A DNA stretch of 9,595 nucleotides from Ruminiclostridium sp. (GTDB lineage Bacteria > Bacillota_A > Clostridia > Oscillospirales > Ruminococcaceae): NCBI GenBank assembly GCA_017550775.1, contig JAFZOA010000367.1, forward strand, positions 1-9,595. The letters run 5' to 3'. The notes beneath the pieces were generated by a model that was not told the origin of the DNA, ran no database searches, and saw only the letters and a list, made by a program, of their open reading frames with translations. Below, piece after piece: positions 1 through 7,843 of this stretch (the first letter of the stretch is position 1; the number at the start of each line of letters is the position of its first letter). A program made the translations under genes and the position numbers.

Positions 1-221
1 GATCTCGAACCGGAGCTGCCTTCCGACGTATTACCGGACGTGTTTTCCGACGTAGTTCCCGAGGTATTGCTGAACTTGCTTTCGGAGGTGCTTCCGGACG
101 AGCTCTCCGAAGACACCGATGACGCTTCGGTCTGTACTTCCGGCTGAGTGTTCTGCGAACAGCCGGAGAATGCGAATATTACTGCCGCGAGCGCGGACAG
201 GAACCTGTAAGATCGTTTCAT
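1..221 (-). CDS. Putative lipoprotein with Ser/Thr/Glu-rich linker (N-terminal part, runs off left edge)
   Basis: The first 73 codons of a secreted lipoprotein are present; the rest lies beyond base 1. Translation begins MKRSYRFLSALAAVIF and continues AFSGCSQNTQ. That is a short basic n-region, a hydrophobic stretch at residues 7-18 and a lipobox-like F-S-G-C with Cys21 as the probable lipidated residue. Phe at the -3 position is slightly off the usual Leu/Val/Ile. From about residue 34 the chain is a low-complexity linker of Ser, Thr, Gly, Asn and Glu built from loose TSE/TSG-type units, which are visible in the DNA as degenerate repeats. Such linkers usually join the lipid anchor to an extracellular domain. 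The ATG at 219-221 is preceded by AAAGGCGG. The functional domain is not in the window, so a substrate-binding protein, an enzyme or a structural lipoprotein are all possible. It has its own promoter and lies after the terminator of the upstream operon, so a link to the giant gene is not indicated. Confidence 0.8.
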   Translation of the reverse strand, partial: MKRSYRFLSALAAVIFAFSGCSQNTQPEVQTEASSVSSESSSGSTSESKFSNTSGTTSENTSGNTSEGSSGSR

Positions 222-242
222 TCTATACCGCCTTTCAAAAGC

Positions 243-257
243 GACAGGTTGCCTGTC
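243..257. repeat. Small perfect dyad in lipoprotein leader
   Basis: GACAGG and CCTGTC are 6-bp perfect inverted arms around a 3-base centre. The dyad lies between the lipoprotein promoter (297-325) and its ATG (221), inside the predicted ~70-nt leader. It could be an operator or a small RNA hairpin. No T-tract follows in either direction, so it is not a terminator. Short dyads of this size also arise by chance. Confidence 0.35.
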
Positions 258-296
258 ATAGCAGCCGCCGTTTTGTGTGTATAATGAATATTTTTT

Positions 297-325
297 ATTA
301 TAGCACATTTTTTCGGATTAATCAA
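297..325 (-). promoter_or_regulatory. Sigma-A-type promoter for the lipoprotein gene
   Basis: Reading the minus strand, TTGATT (complement of 320-325) is separated by exactly 17 bases from TATAAT (complement of 297-302). The -10 is preceded by TGC, giving an extended -10. The predicted transcript start is near 290, which leaves a leader of about 70 nt before the ATG at 221. The promoter lies just downstream of the terminator at 361-407, so the lipoprotein is probably its own transcription unit. Confidence 0.75.
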
Positions 326-360
326 CACTTTTTTCATATATTAAAAAAGTAGGCATTATC

Positions 361-407
361 AAAGAAAAAAGCGTATCTCTCCCCCACGATATATGGGGGA
401 AAGATAC
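361..407 (-). terminator. Rho-independent terminator of the surE-RNA polymerase operon
   Basis: The complement of 373-407 forms a 14-bp stem with one mismatch, made of GTATCT and TGGGGGA-type arms around a 7-base loop. On the minus strand it is followed at once by GCTTTTTTCTTTG (complement of about 360-372), the required T-tract. It begins 23 bases after the TAA of the giant gene (431-433). In the plus direction no T-run follows, so it acts for minus-strand transcription only. Confidence 0.9.
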
Positions 408-430
408 TACGATATCTGTATCTGCCGCTG

Positions 431-3400
431 TTATTTCTCAGGGCCTGTATTTTCGCCCTTTTCAGTCTTATCCTCGCCGGACAAAGCTTTTTCGAGCATC
501 ATGCGGCGCTTGGCAGGAAGCAGCAGCGAGGTCACAGCCTTGCCGAACAGACTGTTATCAAGCGGGACTGTCTCATTTCCGCGGCTCATGTATACCGAAG
601 CATTCTCCGGATCGACAAGCGACCTGAAAACATTACCTTTCAGCGGGAGATAGCAAAGGATATCGAGTATGCTCACATCTCCGGGAACACATATCTCCTT
701 CCGGGTCGTGTCCTCCTCCTTGTGGCTCCTTACTCTCAATCCGCAGATATATTCCGTTTTCTTTTCCGGATCCTTTACGGTAAGGCACCCGGAATACTCT
801 CTGAGCACGTCAAAGCCCGGTACTCCGATATTAAGTCCGTCGCTGTCGGAGAAGAATCCCACGATCATGTCACGCCAGCATTTCGGAGTCATTCTGTCCG
901 TCTTCGGCGACTTTATCCATTTTGCCGCGCCGTCCTCCACGACCTTGAGCAGCATTTTGTTTCCGTTAAGAAGCGCGGGCGTGAGCTCGTCATAAAGTCT
1001 CTGCTTCGGTAGGATCTGATCCTTGCTGAGCTTTTTAAGTCCCATGACAGACTGTGTTATCGGGTGCGTTATCGCCATTGCGGCAGCGACACTCTTTCCC
1101 GTACCGTACAGGGAATCGAGTATCTCCGGCATATCCCTGACCGGATCGGCTCCGGGCTCCGCATTCACGCGCCCGTAAAGATACTCACTGTCATAGTTGC
1201 GGGTCACGGTCACGGCGAACTGCGCGGGCTTTCCGACGATACCGGTGTCCCAGTCCTTCATGCTTGTAGCAAGGAATGCCGCAAGCCTGTCGGCATCTTC
1301 CGCGAGCGTATGACCGTCCGCGGATCCAGCAACTCTTATGGCGTGAGCTTTGCCGCCGCTTCTGCAAACAACGCTGTAACCGGCTTTTATATCCTCGTCC
1401 GTGAGTTCGCCTGTCTTGTGATCATACTCCGCACCGAACCACATCGCCGGTGTGACAAGCTTTTCCGGACTTCCCTTGGCACCGCTGAGCGTCTGGGGAA
1501 GAACAGAAGCAAACAGAGCCTTCGCGTCGGTAAAGCACAGCGCGTCGCAGCCGAACGAGTTCTTCTGCGCTTCGAGTATGCACCCGGAGAACCTGTCAAA
1601 GGTCTCCTTCATGTCGGCGCGTACCTCCTCCGCGGAACGCTTACACTCCTTGTGTTCGCCCTCGGTTATCTCCTCCTCGTCATCGTCGCTGCAGGATCTC
1701 ACCGAATATGAGAAATACTCCTTTTTCCCGGCGCATACCGCGTCAAGCTCAAGGTACAGATCGTTCATACGCTCCACAAGCTCGTCGCACGTTCTGCGCA
1801 GTTCAGCCGCTGTTTTGTCATGCGACGGAGAAGCAGCGGACTCGGCTCCGCTCGTATCAAGTCCGGACGCGACATCGAGAGTCCGGGTATAGTAGGCGTC
1901 ATACGGGTTTTCGGAGATCGTGTATGTGAATTTTCCTCTCGTTACCTTATAGCGCTTTGTCGTTCTGCCCTCATCGTTCGTTCTCTCGGAAACGGTCACG
2001 GTATCGAAGCTTTCACGCTGTACCCTGAATTTTCCTTCCGCGACAGTCTCGGTATTGAGCGCGTTGAGGTGGTGGCGGCAATGTGCGTCGAGCGACCTTG
2101 CGGCTGCCTCGGAACGCGGCACATACACACCGACCGTGTCACCGTCGAAGTCGCCCTCCTGCGACTTTACAGAGCTCGGGTTGAGCGCTATTGTTTTCAG
2201 CGTATTCATGGGATCATCGGGGTCATAGCCCTCATGTCCCTCTCTTGTCTCGATGATATCGGCATACGGGTATCTCACCGCGCCGTTCGACAGCACCGGG
2301 TCACGCCATATCAGCACCGAATACCTGTTATCCTTACATTCCTGTTTCAGCGTCTCAAACGACGTTTCCGGGGAAACAAGACCTATCTTCTCCGCAAAAT
2401 CACGCGGCAGCAGCACCCTGTCGAGCCGGAGAGTGGGGTTCGGAGAAATAACCGCGGTAGCGCCGCCGCCTGTCCTTGTCCGCTCGAAGCACTGCTTGAA
2501 GATATTGTTCTTTGAAGCGATATTGTCGTTGAACAGCTTATAGTACATTATCAGCGCGTACTTTCCTGCCTCCCGCCTGCACTCCTCCGCCTTACGCGAT
2601 CTGTCGTGATACTCCCGTATCCACTGTGTTAAGGTGAAAAGGCTCTGGTTCTTATATGTATAACCGATATTTTTCAGACCGTCGGAGACCTTTGCGATCA
2701 GACCGGAACGATCTGTATCTCCGGAGCATTGATCTTCTCCCTCACCGGGTAAGACGATCTCTCCCGTATCTTTGATCCCGTACTTCTTTCCGAGCTCTTT
2801 CTCCGTAAGCTCGCCTGTAACTATCCCGATATAGGTGAAAAGAAGCATATCCGCGTATTTTCTCAGGCGCTTCGTGTTCTCATTGTAGTAAATGCACTCC
2901 GAAAGCTTTTCGCCGGCAGTCCCGTTTTCGTCCAAGCTCTTCAGAAGTTCATACATTTTCACGTTTCTGCCGTCTTTTCCGACGTTGTGCTCCGACCTGT
3001 ACGCTTCTGCCGGAAGCATGAACAGCTTCTCAAGCTTTTCCCTTGCCGAGACAAACTCAGCGGCACGCTCATCATCAGTGAGTGTTTTCCCGCACGCGCT
3101 GATATACGCGGTCGTACAGACATCGAGAGCAAGCTCCATGCTCCTGCGATGCGCAATGTATTTCCCGCTGTTTTCAAGTATTTTCAGATAGAAGTTTGTA
3201 TATTCGTGCGTTATCTGCTTTCCCTCGACCGATTCATACACGCTCCTGAACCTCTTTGAAAACAGCGGGACAGTATCGGTAAGCTCACCGCGCCCCCACT
3301 TTATCTCAAAGGGAAGCTTTATATATTTGCAGTCGAGGTTCAGCACATAGCTGTAGAATTTTGTGAGGATCGCTGCGTTTTTTTCGGGATACACAGACCC

Positions 3401-6400
3401 CATGTTCATGATCGCGTTTCCGGATTCGAGCACGCCCGCTTCGATGTATTCCTCGTCGGGAACACAGTCGTCGCACACCGGCGCGACGTTCTTTTTCCCG
3501 GTGGCGAGAGTTTCAAATACAAGAGTGCCGTCGCTTTTACGCCTTACGTTCCTTGTATGCTTACCTATCACAGCCGCGACATCGAACACACTGTTTTCTT
3601 CGTAAGAGTCCGCCGGCGAGCCTTCCGCTTTTCCGGCGGCTCCCGCAGTTGCAGAGATATCCGTGACCGGGATGATCTCATTGATCTCGTTAAGTCCGGC
3701 ACCGAGTACGCGCATGATCTCCCGCGCCTTGCTGAACTCCCGGCCGTTGGTGCGGAACACCTCTTCCTTGAACAGTGAGGCTCCGAGTCCGTCCAGCGCC
3801 CATACGAGCTGGTGAGAGATGCTTCTTCCCTCGTCCTTATGCGGGTCGTATATCCTCGATTTTGCGTCCACAGTCTTATCCGTCACCGTCCATGTGATGT
3901 AGCCGATGCCGTCGGGGAGAATTCTGTCGTTTACCTTTAGAACGGTGAGCGAGCCCGTCTCAAGTCCGAGCTCATTTTCCGCTCTGCGTGCGGCTTTTAT
4001 ACTGCGCATCATCGCGCGGGCGGTACCGCCGTTGTTTCGCGCGGTCATCGCGTACGGCGCACCGACGATATCCAGCGTGGGGTTATCCCGGAAAAGCATA
4101 ACAAGGCGCTTCATCGGTTCATGCGCCGGGTCGGTGAAGTAAGCGCCGTCAGGATCGGCGCTGCGGTCAACCACGATAGATACAACACCCTTGTTGCCGC
4201 TGTCGTCACACAGCTTGTCGCCGATACCGAGCGGACGATAATTTCCGTCGGGAGCCTTGACACGGTTTTCATACGAGAACTCACGGCTGATAACAAACGC
4301 GTCGTCCTGGGTCCAGCCGCCGACAGACATATATGCCGTGCCGACGCCTATGCTGTGTTTCAGCTCTATTTTCCTGCCGTCGTTCAGGACAAATCCGCGC
4401 CTTCCGTATGCCGTATGCAGGCAGCATTTCTTGTGCGAGAGCGACATATTGATACGGTTGGCGGGATTGTACTCGTTGATGCCGTACATTTCCGGAAGCC
4501 CGAGCACTGCGCACTCGCCCGCTTCTCTCGCGACAGCGTCTCTCGCCTTATCTCTGAGCGACCTTTCAAGCGCGTCTGTGTCCTTTACACCTTCAAGCTC
4601 GCTGTCCGAGAACGATATACGGCGCATACGATAATATTGCAGATATCGCTCGTTCACCTCGTCCGCGGGGCAGCCCGGAACACCCTCCTCATCAACTATG
4701 AGCGGCTTCTTGTACTCCGCGAGCTTTTCCGCGATAAGCGCGTTCACCGCCTCGCTCTTCTCACCCGGAGTTCCGCCCGCAAGTATCTCTCCGAGACTTT
4801 TTCCGCCGAACGAGTCACTGTCGAAGGATCCCAGCACCTCGCAGGTGAGCGCGGCTGTCCTTCTGCATTTCTCCAGGTCGGTGTGAAGCAGCCCTATGTC
4901 GTCCTTCACAGTAAACAGCGGAGCAAAGTATCTTACGGCACCCTGCTGCTTTGCGGAACCGGTAGCTCTCGAATCGAACAGTTCCACCTTCCATACATAG
5001 CCGTCGTCGTCCTTCCACGGGTCTTCGCCCCCCGCGACAAGCGCGTTATACTCCGCTATACCGCCGATACCCGCGGGAACGACAGCAATGCTCGCGTCTC
5101 TGGTGGGCGCGTAGATATGATCTTCCTCGTCCTTTCTCTCACCGCGTATCCTGCTGAGAGCATATACCTCCCCGGAACCCGTATCGGAAGCAGCAAACGC
5201 CTCCGTTCCGCTTTCCGAAGAGCTGTCGGAGCCTTCGTCGTCCTTGTTCTTCTCCTCTTCGTTTTCCATGGCAGCAACGTCCGAATCGTCGGAATCGTGC
5301 TCAGCGCCTTCAAGCTCGCTTGATGCCCCGTTCTCCTCTTCATCGCCGCCGTCGTCTGACAGCATACCGTTACCGGATAAGCTCATTTCTTTGAGGCGCT
5401 GCTCCGAACGCTTCTCGGAGATTATCGAGGTATTGTTCATGAACTCCCTGTCATAGAGCAGGCGGCCTCTTCCCGCAAGTATGCAGGCTCTTGTCGCGTC
5501 GTAGTTCTCATACATACGCTCAAGCTCAAAGTCCTGCTTTCCGGTCTCGTCCTCAAAGTCCGCAGGAAGCTTCCCGCTCACGAGAACCTGATTGTAAACA
5601 TTGTTCAGGTCGGTCTCACCGTAGTATATGACAGGCACGCCCTTTACAGGCATATTCTTTATCACAGCGTTTGTGAGCCTGAAACGGACAGCGTTTATTA
5701 TGCGTTCCTCATACCCCTGAACAACTGTACGGTTCACAAAGCTTCTCTTGTCGTTCTCATCGGAAGGTCTTACTATCGAAGCGGAGCTTCCGGGTATGAT
5801 ATAGCGGTTCTCACCGTAGGAGTAGTTCTCCTTTATAAGACCGGTACTCAGCGAAGGTACGGCGATCCTGTCTCCGTACGCATCGGTTATGACACGGTAT
5901 CCGGCTTCATCATCGGTCACCGGCTCGAACACCTGACCCAGATATCCCTCTACCGGCATCATTCCGTACGATTTGTTAGGCTTGCCCTTACTGTTGACCG
6001 CCTCGATACCGGAGTGCGCTGTGCCGGCGTAATGGATTATACCGTGCCGGTCGATCTCAACGACGGTCTCTTTCCATTCCGCGCCGGTATGCGAGGATCT
6101 TTTCACCCTGTCGCGCCCGGAGTCGCTAATGCGGCCGTAAATACCCAGACCGACAAGCGTTTCGTACACTTCGCAGCCCAGCCTTCGCAGAAACGGCGGC
6201 AGACTGTCATATCCGGGCGAGCCGGGGGTGATATCCCTCTTGGAGCTCTCGTCAAAAACGATGTATGAACGCAGGAGCTTCCTGCTGAAATAGCTGTATT
6301 TGTCGCCCGACCCGTCTCCGGTGGCGCTTTTCGGCTCGGTATCGAGATCCTCTTCGGTCTCATCATCGGAGAGCCCGTCAGATAAATCATCCGCATTACC

Positions 6401-7801
6401 GGTCCCGTCGCCGGTATACAGACCGAAACTGTGCAGATCGCGCTCGGACAGGAGACAGTCCGGTATAACACTGTACGGCCGGTGTTCATTATCGTTCTCT
6501 CTTTTAAGGGTCTTCAATGCGCTTATGATGTTCTCACGAACTGTCGGCTCGGCTATACCGAAATCCATGAACAGGGATATCGCGGACGCGTTTACCGAAC
6601 GAGCGGGAAGCGAACGTTCAACAGTGCCGGAGCCGTTCTCCTGCCCGTTATCGCTGTCATAGGAAAGAATAACATACTTCCTGTCCTCCTCGCCGATGTT
6701 GCCGAGATAGTAGTCCACGCTTTCCGAGACGCGGGATCTGCACGCTTCTGTACGACGTGCGACCTCGTCCGAACCGAAATAAAGTCCTTCCTCCGCAGCG
6801 GCCTTATACAGCCCCAGAAACACTTTGTAACAGAGCTTCTGAATATCTGCGATACGGCTGTTTGTGTCGCGCTGCGGACGGAACGCTTCATCTTCACGCC
6901 CGGCATCCGAAGCCGCCGTCTCCGCAAGACTTATGATGTCGTCAAGACCGATCTCGTTCCGGATATTACAGCGTGCTTTTTCATAAGCGTCACGGATATA
7001 CTCATCCGCTTCCGTAGCTGTATTAAAGGCTTTCTTTCTCTTATCCGACCTTCCGAAATCCGATACCGATATACGGAAGTACGACCCCTGATCCCCGACC
7101 GGTACAGCGGAATAACACGATGTCCAGACGTAACGCTTTCCCTTCCCGGACTTGCCTTCCGGGATCATGGCGGTAAGAACATCCGACATACGCACATTAT
7201 CCGGGAACGCGTTTTCGTCGTCCGGGATCACCTCGCCGACAAAGCCGCTGCCGCTGCCGTCCGCGCCATATCTTTCCACCTTCTGCCCGAAAGCTTTTTT
7301 CACGAGATCCACTGACATACGCGGAGTTATGAGCCCGCAGATCCCCGGAACGTCTATCCCCTTGCCGATACGCTTCGGCTGGAATTTGTACTCAAGACCG
7401 CTCGCACGGAAGTTGACCGCAGGTACTATCGAGGTAAGGCCGTCGGGGACTACAAGAATTATATCCACTATGCCCGCGTTTCCGGGGGCAAACTGCACTT
7501 CCGCCCGCAGGCTCGCACTGTTCCCCTGTATGAACGCCTTTACCGTATATTCAAGCCCGATATCCGTAATATACTTCAGTATCGCGGCCGCACACGCGAC
7601 CATCCGTCTTCTTGCCGCGCTGTCCTTTCCGAACGACTCATATTTATACAGTGTACTTACCGATGCGATATAATCCACATCGGAAACGTAAGCTCTGAGA
7701 CCTGTCAACCCAAGCTCCTCCGCTTTTCTGCCGATCGAAAGAGCCGTTTTTCTTTCATTGTTTTCCGCAACCGACGCTGCATTTCCGGACACTTCACACA
7801 T
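431..7801 (-). CDS. Giant single-chain RNA polymerase: fused beta-like and beta'-like catalytic cores with large novel N-terminal extension
   Basis: This is a 2,456-residue protein, numbered here from the preferred ATG. It is predicted to be a DNA-dependent RNA polymerase of the two-barrel (multi-subunit) superfamily with both catalytic halves in one chain. Beta-like motifs come first. NPANRINMSLSHKK (~1113-1126) matches the beta DxNRxLMGSNMQRQ block. GGWTQDDAFVISRE (~1161-1174) matches GYNFEDAIxxSE, with D1166/D1167 at the E. coli E813/D814 positions. GDKLCDDSGNKGVVS (1194-1208) holds K1196 and K1204, which correspond to E. coli beta K1065/K1073. LVWALDGLGASL (~1332-1343) matches the C-terminal EVWALEAYGA block. 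Beta'-like motifs follow: YIKLPFEI (1493-1500), RTRTGGGATAVISPNPTL (1774-1791), WRDPVLSNG (R1833 at the E. coli R425 position), and the metal-binding EGDFDGDTVGVYVP with D1884/D1886/D1888. A bridge-helix-like SGAKGS lies at 2106-2111, a possible trigger loop at 2185-2203, and a switch-like ITHPITQSVMG at 2244-2254. Residues 1 to ~1090 are unrecognised and carry acidic linkers at ~463-500 and ~816-877. The beta flap is essentially absent. Known single-chain relatives are SPbeta YonO and crAss-like gp66. No frameshift interrupts the frame, and the motifs look active. Template and role are unknown. Confidence 0.9.
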   Translation of the reverse strand: MCEVSGNAASVAENNERKTALSIGRKAEELGLTGLRAYVSDVDYIASVSTLYKYESFGKDSAARRRMVACAAAILKYITDIGLEYTVKAFIQGNSASLRAEVQFAPGNAGIVDIILVVPDGLTSIVPAVNFRASGLEYKFQPKRIGKGIDVPGICGLITPRMSVDLVKKAFGQKVERYGADGSGSGFVGEVIPDDENAFPDNVRMSDVLTAMIPEGKSGKGKRYVWTSCYSAVPVGDQGSYFRISVSDFGRSDKRKKAFNTATEADEYIRDAYEKARCNIRNEIGLDDIISLAETAASDAGREDEAFRPQRDTNSRIADIQKLCYKVFLGLYKAAAEEGLYFGSDEVARRTEACRSRVSESVDYYLGNIGEEDRKYVILSYDSDNGQENGSGTVERSLPARSVNASAISLFMDFGIAEPTVRENIISALKTLKRENDNEHRPYSVIPDCLLSERDLHSFGLYTGDGTGNADDLSDGLSDDETEEDLDTEPKSATGDGSGDKYSYFSRKLLRSYIVFDESSKRDITPGSPGYDSLPPFLRRLGCEVYETLVGLGIYGRISDSGRDRVKRSSHTGAEWKETVVEIDRHGIIHYAGTAHSGIEAVNSKGKPNKSYGMMPVEGYLGQVFEPVTDDEAGYRVITDAYGDRIAVPSLSTGLIKENYSYGENRYIIPGSSASIVRPSDENDKRSFVNRTVVQGYEERIINAVRFRLTNAVIKNMPVKGVPVIYYGETDLNNVYNQVLVSGKLPADFEDETGKQDFELERMYENYDATRACILAGRGRLLYDREFMNNTSIISEKRSEQRLKEMSLSGNGMLSDDGGDEEENGASSELEGAEHDSDDSDVAAMENEEEKNKDDEGSDSSSESGTEAFAASDTGSGEVYALSRIRGERKDEEDHIYAPTRDASIAVVPAGIGGIAEYNALVAGGEDPWKDDDGYVWKVELFDSRATGSAKQQGAVRYFAPLFTVKDDIGLLHTDLEKCRRTAALTCEVLGSFDSDSFGGKSLGEILAGGTPGEKSEAVNALIAEKLAEYKKPLIVDEEGVPGCPADEVNERYLQYYRMRRISFSDSELEGVKDTDALERSLRDKARDAVAREAGECAVLGLPEMYGINEYNPANRINMSLSHKKCCLHTAYGRRGFVLNDGRKIELKHSIGVGTAYMSVGGWTQDDAFVISREFSYENRVKAPDGNYRPLGIGDKLCDDSGNKGVVSIVVDRSADPDGAYFTDPAHEPMKRLVMLFRDNPTLDIVGAPYAMTARNNGGTARAMMRSIKAARRAENELGLETGSLTVLKVNDRILPDGIGYITWTVTDKTVDAKSRIYDPHKDEGRSISHQLVWALDGLGASLFKEEVFRTNGREFSKAREIMRVLGAGLNEINEIIPVTDISATAGAAGKAEGSPADSYEENSVFDVAAVIGKHTRNVRRKSDGTLVFETLATGKKNVAPVCDDCVPDEEYIEAGVLESGNAIMNMGSVYPEKNAAILTKFYSYVLNLDCKYIKLPFEIKWGRGELTDTVPLFSKRFRSVYESVEGKQITHEYTNFYLKILENSGKYIAHRRSMELALDVCTTAYISACGKTLTDDERAAEFVSAREKLEKLFMLPAEAYRSEHNVGKDGRNVKMYELLKSLDENGTAGEKLSECIYYNENTKRLRKYADMLLFTYIGIVTGELTEKELGKKYGIKDTGEIVLPGEGEDQCSGDTDRSGLIAKVSDGLKNIGYTYKNQSLFTLTQWIREYHDRSRKAEECRREAGKYALIMYYKLFNDNIASKNNIFKQCFERTRTGGGATAVISPNPTLRLDRVLLPRDFAEKIGLVSPETSFETLKQECKDNRYSVLIWRDPVLSNGAVRYPYADIIETREGHEGYDPDDPMNTLKTIALNPSSVKSQEGDFDGDTVGVYVPRSEAAARSLDAHCRHHLNALNTETVAEGKFRVQRESFDTVTVSERTNDEGRTTKRYKVTRGKFTYTISENPYDAYYTRTLDVASGLDTSGAESAASPSHDKTAAELRRTCDELVERMNDLYLELDAVCAGKKEYFSYSVRSCSDDDEEEITEGEHKECKRSAEEVRADMKETFDRFSGCILEAQKNSFGCDALCFTDAKALFASVLPQTLSGAKGSPEKLVTPAMWFGAEYDHKTGELTDEDIKAGYSVVCRSGGKAHAIRVAGSADGHTLAEDADRLAAFLATSMKDWDTGIVGKPAQFAVTVTRNYDSEYLYGRVNAEPGADPVRDMPEILDSLYGTGKSVAAAMAITHPITQSVMGLKKLSKDQILPKQRLYDELTPALLNGNKMLLKVVEDGAAKWIKSPKTDRMTPKCWRDMIVGFFSDSDGLNIGVPGFDVLREYSGCLTVKDPEKKTEYICGLRVRSHKEEDTTRKEICVPGDVSILDILCYLPLKGNVFRSLVDPENASVYMSRGNETVPLDNSLFGKAVTSLLLPAKRRMMLEKALSGEDKTEKGENTGPEK

Positions 7802-7816
7802 AGTTTTTTTCTCCCT
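7799..7816 (-). promoter_or_regulatory. Ribosome binding site deciding the start of the giant RNA polymerase gene
   Basis: The open frame can be read from a GTG at 7829-7831. However, on the minus strand AGGGAG (complement of 7811-7816) stands 9 bases before an in-frame ATG at 7799-7801. The GTG has only GATCT-type sequence before it and no purine-rich Shine-Dalgarno. The ATG, ten codons downstream, is therefore the better start, giving MCEVSGNAA as the N-terminus and a 42-bp gap from the surE stop. Confidence 0.75.
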
Positions 7817-7843
7817 TTTCGTAATTTTCACAGATCACGGTCA

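Noticed and set aside
1..118. Repetitive bases at the left edge considered as a CRISPR or tandem repeat array
   Set aside because: The repetition is degenerate and in frame with a Ser/Thr/Glu-rich lipoprotein linker. There are no constant-length repeats with unique spacers.
1064..2515. Overlapping plus-strand open frames of 215 and 231 codons
   Set aside because: Both are antisense to the DFDGD and bridge-helix regions, lack start signals, and show no protein-family resemblance.
4121..5323. 400-codon open frame on the plus strand opposite the giant gene
   Set aside because: It is antisense to a frame with unmistakable polymerase motifs, including the region coding for GDKL/GNKG. It has no ribosome binding site, and its Arg/Val-rich composition is typical of the complement of a GC-rich gene.
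6431..7315. 294-codon open frame on the plus strand
   Set aside because: It lies wholly antisense to the polymerase N-terminal extension, with no ribosome binding site or promoter and no recognisable family. It is a shadow of codon bias in the minus-strand gene.
431..7801. Giant gene considered as a very large surface protein or polyketide/non-ribosomal synthetase
   Set aside because: There is no signal peptide, repeats, cell-wall anchor, or acyl-carrier/condensation motifs, whereas several ordered RNA polymerase motifs with exact active-site spacing are present.
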